Counted from the stretch's first letter, positions 30,662-40,419 are shown. The stretch is 64,000 nucleotides of DNA from Ruminococcaceae bacterium UBA7217 (GCA_002490425.1 DKTZ01000007.1:83243-147242), one strand, 5' to 3'. The notes: a model not told the origin generated them from the letters alone. Made by a program: numbers and translations.

Positions 30662-31008
30662 ATAGTTATTAAATTTAATATTGAACTCTAATTTTTAATT
30701 AGTTTTAACAGTCCGCTTGCGCTTCCCTCAAAAACATAGTCGCACTGCTCATTTGGCGCATTTCGCATTGCTCCTTGTTTTTTCACATCATTTTGCTCGT
30801 GCGTTTCGTCCACTGGACGGCACTCGCAACTTCGCCCAACTGCGCTACACCCCGATATAAGTATAATGTTTTTGAATAGGAATAATCAACCTTATAAATT
30901 CAGTACGCTAAATTATACAATATCATCAAAAAAATGTCAACTAAAACAGCACAGGAAATTAGATTCACTCTGCATAATATGCAAATATCTACTTTCCTGT
31001 GCCAAATT
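30662..31008. other. Right flank: second tRNA 5' remnant and gene-free spacer
   Basis: A further 19-nt fragment identical to the 5' end of the split tRNA-Pro (acceptor and D arm) lies at 30836-30854 on the minus strand and is again followed upstream by a GATA. Between the fragments is unrecognised sequence with no good frame. A long-armed hairpin (GCACAGGAAA at 30949 and TTTCCTGTGC ending 31002) is the probable terminator of the pseudokinase gene. Confidence 0.65.
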
Positions 31009-32700
31009 TTATCTTGAAATAATGTTAGAGATATCCGGAAGATTACCTACAAGGTCGCCGTAGCGAGAGCTTGTATCCGGTTCGGGGACTTTTCCGTAAA
31101 TGTGAATACATACGGTAGAGCCTTTTTCGGCACTTTCACCTGCCCCGGGAGTGATTTGATGAACGCTGTCGGCTTTATGAGTGCCGTCATTTTCATCTTC
31201 AATAACCGAAACCTCAAAGCCTGCATTTTCAAGGCTTGCTACGGCATTATCAACCTGAAAATCCATTACATTCGGAATTCTTACGTATTCCTTTCCGAGG
31301 CTGACTGTTAAAATAAGCTCTGTGCCGTAAGGCACAACCTCATTAGGCGCAATGCTTTGCTCAATAATATAGTCTTTCGGAACGTCTTTACTGTATTCCT
31401 CTTTAATTGTAATTTTAAACCGCTTTTGCTGGCTGTTCAGAATTTGGTTATAGGTAAGATTTTGACTTGCAGTACCGTAACGGAAATCTTCAACCACAAA
31501 GGTTTTTACATCTTCAACTCCGTCGCCGGGGGTTGCATCGTCTTTCGGTGCTAAGAAATGATTATAAGCTAAATAACCGCCGAATACTAAAAGCCCTGTT
31601 ATTAAAATAACCAAGAATGTAATCAAAACTGTTTTTGCAGTTGAGGATTCCTGCTTTTCGGGTTGTTGGATTTCAGCTGCGGGAGTAGTGGGGGTGGCTT
31701 TCGGAGGAACGCTTGACCCTGAAAATGATGAAACAACATTTGAGGGCGTTGCCGAAAGCTCTTCACGGAGCGTTTCAGCGTCAAGGGTACGCTCACTCGG
31801 TTCAATCTGTAAGCCGTTCATAAGCGCATTTATAACGTAAATCGGAATTATTTCAGCATACCGTGCAGGAATAATAAGCTGGTCATTAACCAAACGTGAA
31901 ACCGCATCCTGCGGAACAGTTCCAACAAGAGAACGGTAAATAACTGCAGAGAACGAATATATATCCGACCAAAATCCAAAATTGTAATTAGAATTGTACT
32001 GTTCAATGGGAGTGTATCCGTCAAACAACTCAGGAGTTAAATCACTGCCCTGTAAGTGAGCTTCATTAACGGAGAAACCGGTCAGACGAAGCTTTCCGTC
32101 ACGGCCGATAAGTAAATTGTCGGGATTGATTCCGCCGTGAATTATACCCACACCGTGGAGACTTGAAAGAACGGACAAAACAGGCATAAAAAGTACCTTT
32201 GCCTTGCTCCAGTTAAGGTATCCTGTTTGGCTTTTAAGTAAAAATTCACGTAAGGTTATACTCTCAACATACTCTGTGATTACATACGCAGTGTTGTTGT
32301 CTTCAATGATATCAACAACGGGAACGAGTGCTGAAAGCCCTCGAAGCCGTGCTATTTTTCGCCACATATCAAGAAATTTTGCAAGATATTTTTCAAATAC
32401 AGCCTCAAAACCTGCATTTACAAACAGCATATTGCTGTCAGCGGTTCTCGAAGCAAACTGCTCAGGCAGAAATTCACGTACGGTAACGGGCGTTTTACGT
32501 ACGGAGTCATATCCTATATACGTTGCACCCTCGGAATTGGCGTTCATCATTTTGCCGATAATATATCTGTCGCCGATTTGGCTTTTGAGCGGAAGATACG
32601 GTGAAATCTGCGGTGTGTTTACATAAAAACCGCAATTAGGGCATTTTTCTTCTCCGTAAAGCTCATTCATACATCCCATACAAAGATTGTCAATATTCAT
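31009..32700 (-). CDS. Membrane PASTA-domain protein kinase homologue, predicted pseudokinase
   Basis: A 563-residue protein: N-terminal zinc ribbon (C7, C10, C20, C23), kinase-like domain (about 43-310), Ser/Pro/Thr linker, membrane helix (about 358-385) and two PASTA-like repeats outside. The kinase motifs are degenerate. The VAIK-type lysine is R75 (VTVREFLP), HRDxK is HGGIN (188-192) and DFG is TGF (207-209); only N195 of the catalytic loop is kept. It is therefore probably catalytically inactive, a wall-sensing scaffold. Transcribed alone. ATG with AGGAGA upstream. Confidence 0.85.
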   Translation of the reverse strand: MNIDNLCMGCMNELYGEEKCPNCGFYVNTPQISPYLPLKSQIGDRYIIGKMMNANSEGATYIGYDSVRKTPVTVREFLPEQFASRTADSNMLFVNAGFEAVFEKYLAKFLDMWRKIARLRGLSALVPVVDIIEDNNTAYVITEYVESITLREFLLKSQTGYLNWSKAKVLFMPVLSVLSSLHGVGIIHGGINPDNLLIGRDGKLRLTGFSVNEAHLQGSDLTPELFDGYTPIEQYNSNYNFGFWSDIYSFSAVIYRSLVGTVPQDAVSRLVNDQLIIPARYAEIIPIYVINALMNGLQIEPSERTLDAETLREELSATPSNVVSSFSGSSVPPKATPTTPAAEIQQPEKQESSTAKTVLITFLVILITGLLVFGGYLAYNHFLAPKDDATPGDGVEDVKTFVVEDFRYGTASQNLTYNQILNSQQKRFKITIKEEYSKDVPKDYIIEQSIAPNEVVPYGTELILTVSLGKEYVRIPNVMDFQVDNAVASLENAGFEVSVIEDENDGTHKADSVHQITPGAGESAEKGSTVCIHIYGKVPEPDTSSRYGDLVGNLPDISNIISR

Positions 32701-32776
32701 ACGTGTTCTCCTTTCGTTAATATGTTCTAATAAGAATAATATATCAAAGCCTGTATATTGTCAAATGACAAAATAG

Positions 32777-34372
32777 TTACGATTCGTTACTAAGCACCGC
32801 TTCGGCGCATTTTACGCCGTCAACCGCCGCAGAAACAATGCCGCCCGCATACCCCGCACCCTCGCCTGACGGAAAAAGTCCTCTTATGTTCGTTTGATAA
32901 AACTCGTCACGTAATATTCGCACAGGGGAAGAGCTTCTCGTTTCAGGAGCGGTCAAAACAGCATCCTTCATTGCAAAGCCATCTATTTTTTTATCCATCT
33001 GTCTGAGTGCGTCACGCATTGTGTCCGTAACCTTTTTAGGTAAGCATTTGCCTATGTCGCCCATAGTAACGCCTGTTGTAAACGACGGTTTAACAGACCC
33101 GAGCTTTACTGAGGCTCTGCCGTCAAGAAAATCTTCGACTAACTGTGCAGGGGCGCTGTAATCCTCACCGCCGAGCAAGAATGCTTTTTTTTCAATCTCG
33201 TGCTGTAAATCAAAGCCTGATAAAACGTTGTTGTCGGGAAAATCTTCAGGCTCAATGCCTACAAGTATTGCTGCATTTGCATTTTCTTTATCTCTTGCGT
33301 ATTCGCTCATACCGTTTGTTACAATTTCGCCCTTTGCGGACGATGCGCAAACGACCGTTCCGCCGGGACACATACAAAAGGTATAAGCGCCCCTGCCGTG
33401 GGGTGGGTGGCAAGCCATTTTATAGTCGGCGGCAGGGAGCAGAGGGTGCCCGTTTGCCTTTCCGTACTGACGTTCGTTGATAAATTCTTGAGGGTGCTCA
33501 ATTCTGGCACCTACGGAAAATGGCTTTTGCATCATATTTATTCCGTGAGAAAGGAGCATTTCCACTGTATCCCTTGCACTGTGACCGATTGACACTATTA
33601 AAGCGTCTGTTTCAAGGTCGGTTTGCTTGCCGTTTTTGTCCGTCAGTGTTACTCCCTGAACAAAGCCGTTTGCAACGATAATATCTGAAAGCTCGGTTTC
33701 AAAATAAATATTTCCGCCCAATGACAAAATTTCCTCACGGATATTTTTTACTACGTTTTTTAGATTATCTGTACCGATATGCGGTTTGGCGTTTATTAAA
33801 ATGTCCTTCGGCGCGCCGTGCTTAACAAATTCCTCAAAAACAAATCTGCAACGGCTGTCCTTTATTCCAGTTGTCAGCTTGCCGTCGGAAAAAGTTCCTG
33901 CACCGCCCTCGCCGTACTGGATGTTTGAGCGTTCGTTAAGTTTCCTGTTGCTCCAAAAATTTAATACATCGCCCGTTCTTGTGTCTATATCGGTTCCACG
34001 TTCCACAACAATCGGGTTACATCCGCTCCTTGCCAAAATAAGCGCCGCAAACATTCCCGCCGGGCCGAATCCTGCAATCACAGGTCTGTATTTGTTGTTT
34101 CGCCGATTTTCAGGGAGCATATAAGAATATTTTTCACATTTTACGATTTTTGGGCTATTAAGACGCTCATAAAGCGCACTTTCGTCGCCGTCCACCGTTA
34201 CATCTAAAGTATAAACAAACTGCACCTCGCCGTGGCGGCAGTCAATACTGCGCCTGTAAATCTCAGCGTTTATAATATTTTCTCTTTTGATTTTGAGCAT
34301 ACGGGCGGCAGATTCGCAAATGTCCTCAAATCCGCTTTCAAGGCTCATTTTAATGTCACTGATTCTGAGCAC
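32777..34372 (-). CDS. FAD-dependent dehydrogenase, COG2509 type
   Basis: A 531-residue flavoprotein. After an N-terminal 95-residue region a Rossmann FAD-binding motif appears (VIAGFGPAGMFAALILARSG) with VERG following. FSDGKL and SIGHSARDT are typical of the uncharacterised FAD-dependent dehydrogenase family, as is the C-terminal LFPSGEGAGYAGGIVSAAVDG. Its start overlaps the preceding flavoprotein gene by 17 bp. It ends the operon 36365-32777. Substrate unknown. Confidence 0.88.
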   Translation of the reverse strand: MLRISDIKMSLESGFEDICESAARMLKIKRENIINAEIYRRSIDCRHGEVQFVYTLDVTVDGDESALYERLNSPKIVKCEKYSYMLPENRRNNKYRPVIAGFGPAGMFAALILARSGCNPIVVERGTDIDTRTGDVLNFWSNRKLNERSNIQYGEGGAGTFSDGKLTTGIKDSRCRFVFEEFVKHGAPKDILINAKPHIGTDNLKNVVKNIREEILSLGGNIYFETELSDIIVANGFVQGVTLTDKNGKQTDLETDALIVSIGHSARDTVEMLLSHGINMMQKPFSVGARIEHPQEFINERQYGKANGHPLLPAADYKMACHPPHGRGAYTFCMCPGGTVVCASSAKGEIVTNGMSEYARDKENANAAILVGIEPEDFPDNNVLSGFDLQHEIEKKAFLLGGEDYSAPAQLVEDFLDGRASVKLGSVKPSFTTGVTMGDIGKCLPKKVTDTMRDALRQMDKKIDGFAMKDAVLTAPETRSSSPVRILRDEFYQTNIRGLFPSGEGAGYAGGIVSAAVDGVKCAEAVLSNES

Positions 34373-35618
34373 TGTTCCTGTTTATCCTTTCTGCAATGCT
34401 TCTGCCTGCTGTTCTGCCTGAGCTCCACGCCCACTGAAGATTATATCCGCCGCAGTCGCCGTCAATGTCCAACGCTTCACCGCAGCAGTAAACGCCCTTT
34501 ACAAGCTTTGACTCCATTGTTTCGGAGTCAAATTCTGAGCATTTAACTCCGCCTGCTGTAGCCTGCGCATATTCAAAACTTCGTGAATTTTTAATATTTA
34601 TTTTCCAGCATTTCAATATTTCGCAAAGAGCGTTTATTTCACCGTCATTTAAGGTGTTAACTCTTCTGTTTACAGCGATATTACATTCTTTCATAAGCGT
34701 TATGCAAAGCTGTTTGTTAATTATACCGCTGAGCATATTTTCGCAAAGCCCCGTATCCTTTTCACGCCTTGAAACAAGGTATTCGTGAAGCTTTTCTTCT
34801 GAAAAATCGGGAGTCAAATCAAGATGAATCTGAATATTGTTTGACGGCGACATTGAAACAAAGCGTGAAAGCTGCATAACGGGAATACCTGAAAGTCCGT
34901 AATCCGTAAACTGAACCTCGCCGAAATTTTTATATTCAGGTTTCTTGTCAATTATGAGTTCAATGCCGCAAACTGACCGAATACCCTTAAGCGATTTTGT
35001 AAAATCAGAGCAGTTAAGTGAAACGAGCGCCGGAGCTATGGGCGTTATAGTGTGACCCAGCATTTTTAAAAGGTCGTAGCTGTCGCCGTCTGTACCGTGT
35101 ATTTTAGCCGCCTTTCCGCCTGATGCAACAATTACATAATCAAACCTGTCACGGTTGTTTACAACGATTTTTCTTGAAAAAGCCGTAACTGCCTCTTTTA
35201 TGTGAACTGCTCTGTAATCGCAGATAAATTTAATTCCGAGCCGTTCACATTCAAAGCGCAGAGCGTCAAGTACGGATGACGCCTGATTTGAAAGAGGATA
35301 AACTCTGCCGTCCTCTTCTGTTCTCGTATAAAGCCCCAGCGAATTAAAAAAAGCTACATTGCTTTCGGGGGTGAAGCAGCTCAGCGCCGTTGTTGCAAAA
35401 TCCGTGTCGCCTCTGTAACCCGAGCGAGCGGCGTTCATATTCGTAAGATTGCACCTGCCGTTGCCCGTGACGAGAAGCTTTTTTCCTACTCTTGTCATTT
35501 TTTCAAGAACAGTGACCTCAACGCTTGTTCGGTCGGTCACATTATTCATAAGTTCAATTGCTGCGCACATTCCCGAAGCGCCGCCGCCGATAACCCCTAC
35601 CTTTGTCACTTTCCTCAC
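34356..35618 (-). CDS. HI0933/BaiN-like flavoprotein
   Basis: A 420-residue FAD-dependent oxidoreductase with GVIGGGASGMCAA (8-20), the diagnostic GNGRCNLTN near residue 55 and the C-terminal GGYNLQWAWSSG. This is the HI0933 family, which includes BaiN-type enoyl reductases. The name BaiN does not imply bile-acid metabolism here, since no other bai genes are seen. It overlaps the regulator gene upstream by 4 bp and the next flavoprotein by 17 bp. Confidence 0.88.
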   Translation of the reverse strand: MRKVTKVGVIGGGASGMCAAIELMNNVTDRTSVEVTVLEKMTRVGKKLLVTGNGRCNLTNMNAARSGYRGDTDFATTALSCFTPESNVAFFNSLGLYTRTEEDGRVYPLSNQASSVLDALRFECERLGIKFICDYRAVHIKEAVTAFSRKIVVNNRDRFDYVIVASGGKAAKIHGTDGDSYDLLKMLGHTITPIAPALVSLNCSDFTKSLKGIRSVCGIELIIDKKPEYKNFGEVQFTDYGLSGIPVMQLSRFVSMSPSNNIQIHLDLTPDFSEEKLHEYLVSRREKDTGLCENMLSGIINKQLCITLMKECNIAVNRRVNTLNDGEINALCEILKCWKINIKNSRSFEYAQATAGGVKCSEFDSETMESKLVKGVYCCGEALDIDGDCGGYNLQWAWSSGRTAGRSIAERINRNSAQNQ

Positions 35619-36013
35619 TGCCTTTCAAGGTATTCATAAAGTTTGTTAATAGTTTCCGCGCTCATCACGTGTTCCATTTTGCAGGCATCTTCTTCTGCGG
35701 TCTTTTCGTTTACGCCCAAAGTGTTATTAAGAAAATGCTTTAAAAGCTTGTGTCTGTGCAAAACGCTTGCAGCGTAAGTTTCACCCTCAGGTGTAAGTGT
35801 TATAGCACCGTATGCCTCGTGTTTTAAAAATCCGTTTTGCGTTAGTGTGTTAACGGCTCTGTTTGCGCTTGGCTTTGAAACGCCGAGCATTGCGGCAATG
35901 TCGGTAAGGCGCACCTGAGAGTTACTGCCCGAAAGCACAAAAACAGCCTCAAGATAATCCTCCAAAGACGCTGTCATATTTAATGTAGAAGTTGTATTAT
36001 TCTTCTGCGTCAT
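35615..36013 (-). CDS. DtxR/MntR-family metal-dependent regulator
   Basis: A 132-residue winged-helix repressor: SLEDYLEAVFVLSG, then an HTH (RLTDIAAMLGVSKPSANRAVNTLTQNG), then the metal-binding/dimerisation part HRHKLLKHFL and EEDACKMEHVMS with candidate ligands. Family members sense Mn or Fe. ATG 36013 has GGAAGAGG; the TTG at 36034 is an alternative. It overlaps the XRE gene by 17 bp and the HI0933 flavoprotein by 4 bp. Confidence 0.87.
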   Translation of the reverse strand: MTQKNNTTSTLNMTASLEDYLEAVFVLSGSNSQVRLTDIAAMLGVSKPSANRAVNTLTQNGFLKHEAYGAITLTPEGETYAASVLHRHKLLKHFLNNTLGVNEKTAEEDACKMEHVMSAETINKLYEYLERQ

Positions 36014-36365
36014 ATTCCTCTTCCTTTTTGTCAACCGCCTGCATTATACCGTCTCTTTTTTTGTCGCCGGAAATTCTGTATGTAAAAATAATTTTTCTTT
36101 CGTCTTTGGCGAGGGAAGAAATATAAAGCGGCTCTTCATCGTAATGCTCGCTGTCATTAACGTCGTGTGAGCTTGTATCAAAAAAACTGCTTATAGGGAC
36201 ACGGTAGTATTGCGCAAGTTTTTCAAGCATCTTGATACTCATTTTTCGCCTTCCTATTTCATAACTGCAATAGGAAGAACGTGTAATTCCGAGCATTTTT
36301 GCAACGTCTGCCTGAGTTAAGTTATTGTCCAGTCTCATAATTCTAAGTTTAACGTAAGTTTCCAT
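35997..36365 (-). CDS. XRE-family regulator with acidic C-terminal tail
   Basis: A 122-residue protein. HTH about 8-60 (RLDNNLTQADVAKMLGITRSSYCSYEIGRRKMS), then a charged tail ending KKEEEYDAEE. First gene of a compact operon with the MntR-like regulator and two flavoproteins. ATG is preceded by GGAGGGA. Possible autoregulation; no operator is evident. Confidence 0.84.
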   Translation of the reverse strand: METYVKLRIMRLDNNLTQADVAKMLGITRSSYCSYEIGRRKMSIKMLEKLAQYYRVPISSFFDTSSHDVNDSEHYDEEPLYISSLAKDERKIIFTYRISGDKKRDGIMQAVDKKEEEYDAEE

Positions 36366-36504
36366 ATTCCCTCCTAAAGCACATAATATCTCAATTATAT
36401 AATACTGATATTATAAACCATATTCTTACAGATTACAACCTTGAAAAATTAAAAGTGAAATGATACAATAAAATAAATTTTGAAAATGTACGGTGTTTGG
36501 TAAA

Positions 36505-38793
36505 ATGAAGTTTAATTATGAGTTTAAGGGCGAATATGAAAGTGATTTTTTGCTCTATAAATGTGAAAATCAAAATGTGCGAATTGACGTTTTAGGTGAG
36601 TCGCTTTTAAGAGTTGCCGTTTTCCGTGACGGAGAGGATATTTTGCCCACGTTTTGTATTGACCCTGATTCAGCGGATTTAGGCTTCCTTGGCAGGGACA
36701 GGCTTTCCGTCAGCGGATTTTCCCCTGAAAAGGTAAATCACGAATCAGACGGCGAAACGGACAAATTCACGCTTAAATGCGGAATAAAAGTAACCGTTGA
36801 CCGCAATAATTTTCTTTTAAAATATGAAAAAAACGGCAAAATTCTTTTCTGCGACCGTGCACCCCTTGCGTACAATTTCGGGGGCGAATTCGGAAAAGGG
36901 ATGTTCCATTATATTTCAAGAGAAAACGGGGAGAGAATTTTCGGCCTCGGCGACAAGTGCGGACTTCTCAATAAGGCGGGCAATTCATACAGGATTGAAA
37001 CGGGCGATGCAATGGGCTATAACGCCGAATGTTCAGACCCTCTTTACAAGCACGTACCGTTTTTTATCTGCGAAAACAGCGTCGGCTCTTACGGGATTTT
37101 TTACGATACCTCGGATACATCTTATTTTAATTTCGGCAAGGAGATAAATAACTATTACGAGCCGTTTAAATATTTCAAAACGCAAGACAATGCGCTTGTT
37201 TACTATGTTTTCTTCGGCAAGCCGCTTGAAATAGTAAAGCAGTTTTCGTCTGTCTGCGGAAAACAGATTTTACCGCCGAGGAACAGCTTTGATTATTGTG
37301 CCAGCACAATGGCTTATACCGATGCGCCCGATTCCGAAAATCAAATGAATTTATTTCTCCAAAAGATAGAAGAGCTTAACCTTAACTGCACGGGGTTTTA
37401 TTTGTCGTCAGGTTACACCTCAATCGGCAATCAGCGGTGCGTTTTCAATTGGAATAAAGAAAAATTCCCGAATCCCGAAAAATTTATTGAGCATTTTAAG
37501 GGTGCGGGCGTTGATTTAATCCCTAATATTAAGCCTGCATTTCTCCAAAGTCATCCGATGTACTCTGAAATCGCAGAAAAGGGTCTATTCGTTAAAAACA
37601 GTGACGGCACTCCGTTTATTACACAGTTTTGGGACGGGCAGGGGAGCTACCTTGATTTTACAAATCCTGCTGCCCGTGAATTTTGGATTGAAAATGTTAA
37701 GGACAAGCTTCTCGATAAGGGAATTAAATGTACGTGGAATGACAATAACGAGTTTGATATTAAAGATGAAAGTGCTGTTGCTTATGGCTTCGGAAAGGCA
37801 GTTAATGCGTCACGTATACGTCCTGTTCTTACATATTTAATGGTATATTCCTCTTACCTTGCTCAAATAGAAAAATACCCCGGTTTAAGACCGTTTCTTT
37901 CCACAAGAAGCGGTAACATAGGCGTACGCAGATTTGCTCAGACCTGGTCGGGCGACAACAGAACCGATTGGAATTCGCTAAGGTTTTGCCATTTTATAGG
38001 ACTTACAATGTCACTTTCGGGCTTTTACTTTTACGGGCATGATTTAGGCGGATTTTCGGGCGATATGCCGTCACGTGAATTGCTTTTACGCTGGCTTCAG
38101 TTGGGGCTTTTTGAGCCGAGATTTACAATTCATTCATGGAACTCGGACGGCTCCGCCACAATGCCGTGGAGCTACCCCGATATACTACCGTATGTTAAAG
38201 AGATATTCGCACAAAGAAAGGAATTAGTGCCTTATCTTTACAACTGTGCGTACAGAGCGGTAGAACTTAACGAGCCGATAAATTCACCTGTATTTCTTTA
38301 TTATGACGGCGAGGCGAGGGAGTCGGATTTGTTCCTTGCGGGCAGAAATATACTTGTTGCGCCCGTTTTGGATGAGGGAAAAAATGAGGTGACAGTTCAT
38401 CTTCCAAAAGGTGACAGATGGTATTTTGACGGTGCGTTTTATAAGGGCGGAACGGTGCTTCAAGTGCAAATTCCCGCATACGGAAAAATGAAATATTTTG
38501 TAAAATGCGGCTGTGTTATTCCCTGCAATAAAGCAACGGGGCGGAGCAGTGATGAAAACCTTGTTTTGACCGTTTACCCTGTGAGTAACGGCACATTTAC
38601 CGACACATTTTTTTATGATGACGGCAAAACCTTTGACTATCTTAAAAACAAATGCGTAAAGCTTAATATGACGGTCAAATGCGAGAAGCAAGAGGTAACC
38701 GTTTTTTATGAAAATTCCGGCGATATGCCGTTTACTCCTCACTTTGAATTAGTACAGGGCGACAGCAGACGACTTACAGTGAAAGGAAAATAA
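36505..38793 (+). CDS. GH31 family glycosidase (alpha-glucosidase/alpha-xylosidase type)
   Basis: A cytoplasmic 762-residue glycoside hydrolase without signal peptide. The (alpha/beta)8 catalytic domain has the nucleophile motif WNDNNEFD (D413) and the acid/base in WSGDNRTDW (D484). An N-terminal beta domain and a C-terminal beta domain frame it. Substrate specificity within GH31 cannot be read from sequence alone. ATG 36505 lacks a good ribosome-binding site; GTG 36493 is possible. The PAS gene follows 2 bp after its stop. Confidence 0.92.
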   Translation: MKFNYEFKGEYESDFLLYKCENQNVRIDVLGESLLRVAVFRDGEDILPTFCIDPDSADLGFLGRDRLSVSGFSPEKVNHESDGETDKFTLKCGIKVTVDRNNFLLKYEKNGKILFCDRAPLAYNFGGEFGKGMFHYISRENGERIFGLGDKCGLLNKAGNSYRIETGDAMGYNAECSDPLYKHVPFFICENSVGSYGIFYDTSDTSYFNFGKEINNYYEPFKYFKTQDNALVYYVFFGKPLEIVKQFSSVCGKQILPPRNSFDYCASTMAYTDAPDSENQMNLFLQKIEELNLNCTGFYLSSGYTSIGNQRCVFNWNKEKFPNPEKFIEHFKGAGVDLIPNIKPAFLQSHPMYSEIAEKGLFVKNSDGTPFITQFWDGQGSYLDFTNPAAREFWIENVKDKLLDKGIKCTWNDNNEFDIKDESAVAYGFGKAVNASRIRPVLTYLMVYSSYLAQIEKYPGLRPFLSTRSGNIGVRRFAQTWSGDNRTDWNSLRFCHFIGLTMSLSGFYFYGHDLGGFSGDMPSRELLLRWLQLGLFEPRFTIHSWNSDGSATMPWSYPDILPYVKEIFAQRKELVPYLYNCAYRAVELNEPINSPVFLYYDGEARESDLFLAGRNILVAPVLDEGKNEVTVHLPKGDRWYFDGAFYKGGTVLQVQIPAYGKMKYFVKCGCVIPCNKATGRSSDENLVLTVYPVSNGTFTDTFFYDDGKTFDYLKNKCVKLNMTVKCEKQEVTVFYENSGDMPFTPHFELVQGDSRRLTVKGK

Positions 38794-38795
38794 AA

Positions 38796-39167
38796 ATGAA
38801 CGAATTATTATTTAAAAGCGTGCTTGACGCTGACAGAGCGCCGATTGTGCTTTGCGATTTAAGCCATAAAATTGTTTATATGAACTTTTCCGCAGTGAAA
38901 AATTATGAAAAATACGGTGGTGAAAAGCTTTTGGGTAAAAGCCTTCTTGACTGTCATAATGCAAAATCCTGCGAAATGATAGAAAGGGTTATTGAGTGGT
39001 TCAAAAAGGATAAAAACAACAATATTGTTTATACCTTTAAAAACGTAAAGCTTAATAAAGACGTTTATATGGTAGCTCTCCGTGACGATGAAAAAAATCT
39101 TATCGGTTATTACGAAAAGCACGAATTCAGAACAGCTGAAACGATGAAAAAATATGATATAGACTGA
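38796..39167 (+). CDS. Single PAS-domain protein
   Basis: A 123-residue small sensor-like protein consisting of one PAS domain (LCDLSHKIVYMNFSAVKNYEKYGGEKLLGKSLLDCHN). A conserved-looking CHNAKSC segment could bind a ligand or metal. No output domain is attached, so it must act with a partner. It starts 2 bp after the GH31 stop. Confidence 0.75.
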   Translation: MNELLFKSVLDADRAPIVLCDLSHKIVYMNFSAVKNYEKYGGEKLLGKSLLDCHNAKSCEMIERVIEWFKKDKNNNIVYTFKNVKLNKDVYMVALRDDEKNLIGYYEKHEFRTAETMKKYDID

Positions 39168-39179
39168 GGTGACAGCAGA

Positions 39180-40139
39180 ATGATATTTGAGAAAAAAGTA
39201 ATCGGAATTTATAAAGGAATGGCGTACACCCGATATGATGACGACGGCTTGGCGTACTATTTTTCAGCGGACGATTTTGACGGTTTACACGCTGAAACCT
39301 ATGAGTTTAAGGCGTTGGCAGGTCACACGTTAAATGGCAATTTTTATTATTATGACGGGTTTAACCCCGACAGGCTCATTGTGTTTGACCACGGCATAGG
39401 CGGCGGTCATCGCTCGTATATGAAAGAAATTGAAATGCTCTGCCGTCACGGCTTTCGCGTGTTTGCTTATGACCACACAGGGTGTATGGAGTCGGGCGGC
39501 GAAAATACTAACGGTATGGCGCAATCACTTTGTGATTTGAACGATTGCATTACATCACTTCGTGCAGACGAACGCTTTAAAGAGCTTGATTTATCTGTTA
39601 TGGGGCACAGCTGGGGCGGATTTTCTACCTTGAATATAACGGCTTTGCACCCTGAAATTTCACATATTGTTGTTATGTCGGGCTTTGTGTCGGTTAAGCT
39701 TTTGGTAAACTCTTATTTTCAGGGTGTTTTAAAAGGCTACCGCAAGGCAATTTTGGAGCTTGAACGCAGGTCAAATCCCAAGTTTTTCGGCTTCAATGCG
39801 GCGGACACTTTGTCGAATTCCGATGTAAAAGCATTGCTGATTTATTCCGATAACGATAAAATGTGCGGCAAAATGCATTACGATACACTGAAATCCGCAC
39901 TTGCAAGCAAGAGCAATATCCGCTTTTTACTGGAGCATAATAAGGGGCATAATCCGAATTATACCGAGAAAGCAGTGCAGTATCTCGGTGAATATGTAAA
40001 TGCAAAAACAGCTTTGGCACGGAATAAAAATATTACTGAAAATCAGAAAAAAGAATTTGTAGCATCATACGACTGGGACGCAATGACCGCGCAGGACGAA
40101 AAGGTTTGGGCAGAGATTTTTGACTGCCTTGACAGCTAA
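39180..40139 (+). CDS. Alpha/beta hydrolase
   Basis: A 319-residue serine hydrolase. Nucleophile elbow MGHSWGGF (about residue 141), an oxyanion-region FDHGIGGGHRSY (about 75) and late candidates for the triad Asp (LLIYSDNDKMC) and His (HNKGHNPNY). No signal peptide. Starts 12 bp after the PAS gene with GAGGTGA. Part of the operon from GH31 to the CooT-like gene. Substrate unknown, likely an ester or acyl peptide. Confidence 0.85.
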   Translation: MIFEKKVIGIYKGMAYTRYDDDGLAYYFSADDFDGLHAETYEFKALAGHTLNGNFYYYDGFNPDRLIVFDHGIGGGHRSYMKEIEMLCRHGFRVFAYDHTGCMESGGENTNGMAQSLCDLNDCITSLRADERFKELDLSVMGHSWGGFSTLNITALHPEISHIVVMSGFVSVKLLVNSYFQGVLKGYRKAILELERRSNPKFFGFNAADTLSNSDVKALLIYSDNDKMCGKMHYDTLKSALASKSNIRFLLEHNKGHNPNYTEKAVQYLGEYVNAKTALARNKNITENQKKEFVASYDWDAMTAQDEKVWAEIFDCLDS

Positions 40140-40176
40140 ATTAAAATAAATTTACATACGGAAAGGACTTAAAAAT

Positions 40177-40419
40177 ATGGATAACCACAATCATACACAT
40201 TCACACACTCACCCCCACGGCGATGCGGTTTCTGCTGAGGAAACGCTGGCGCTCCTCGAGTATATGACAGGGCATAATGAGCACCACGCCGAGGAGCTTC
40301 ACAAAATCGCCCACAGTGCACCGCCAAAAGCCGCCGAGCTTATTCACGAGGCAGTTTCGCTTATGAACAGCGGCAATAAAAAGCTTCGTGAAGCGCTTAA
40401 AATAATGAAAGGGGAATAA
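40177..40419 (+). CDS. Histidine-rich metal-binding protein
   Basis: An 80-residue soluble protein whose first 15 residues hold seven His (NHNHTHSHTHPHG), followed by HNEHHAEELHKIAH. Such a tail binds divalent metals, often nickel. The helical remainder is Glu/Lys/Ala-rich. It sits 3 bp before a CooT-like nickel-binding gene, which supports a nickel-handling role; no nickel enzyme is in the window. Confidence 0.78.
   Translation: MDNHNHTHSHTHPHGDAVSAEETLALLEYMTGHNEHHAEELHKIAHSAPPKAAELIHEAVSLMNSGNKKLREALKIMKGE

Noticed and set aside
32777..35618. Bile-acid (bai) operon suggested by the BaiN-like flavoprotein
   Set aside because: HI0933-type proteins are widespread, and no other bai genes are adjacent.
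40177..40419. His-rich peptide as a modified-peptide precursor
   Set aside because: No leader-like part or modifying enzyme; metal binding beside a CooT-like gene explains it better.
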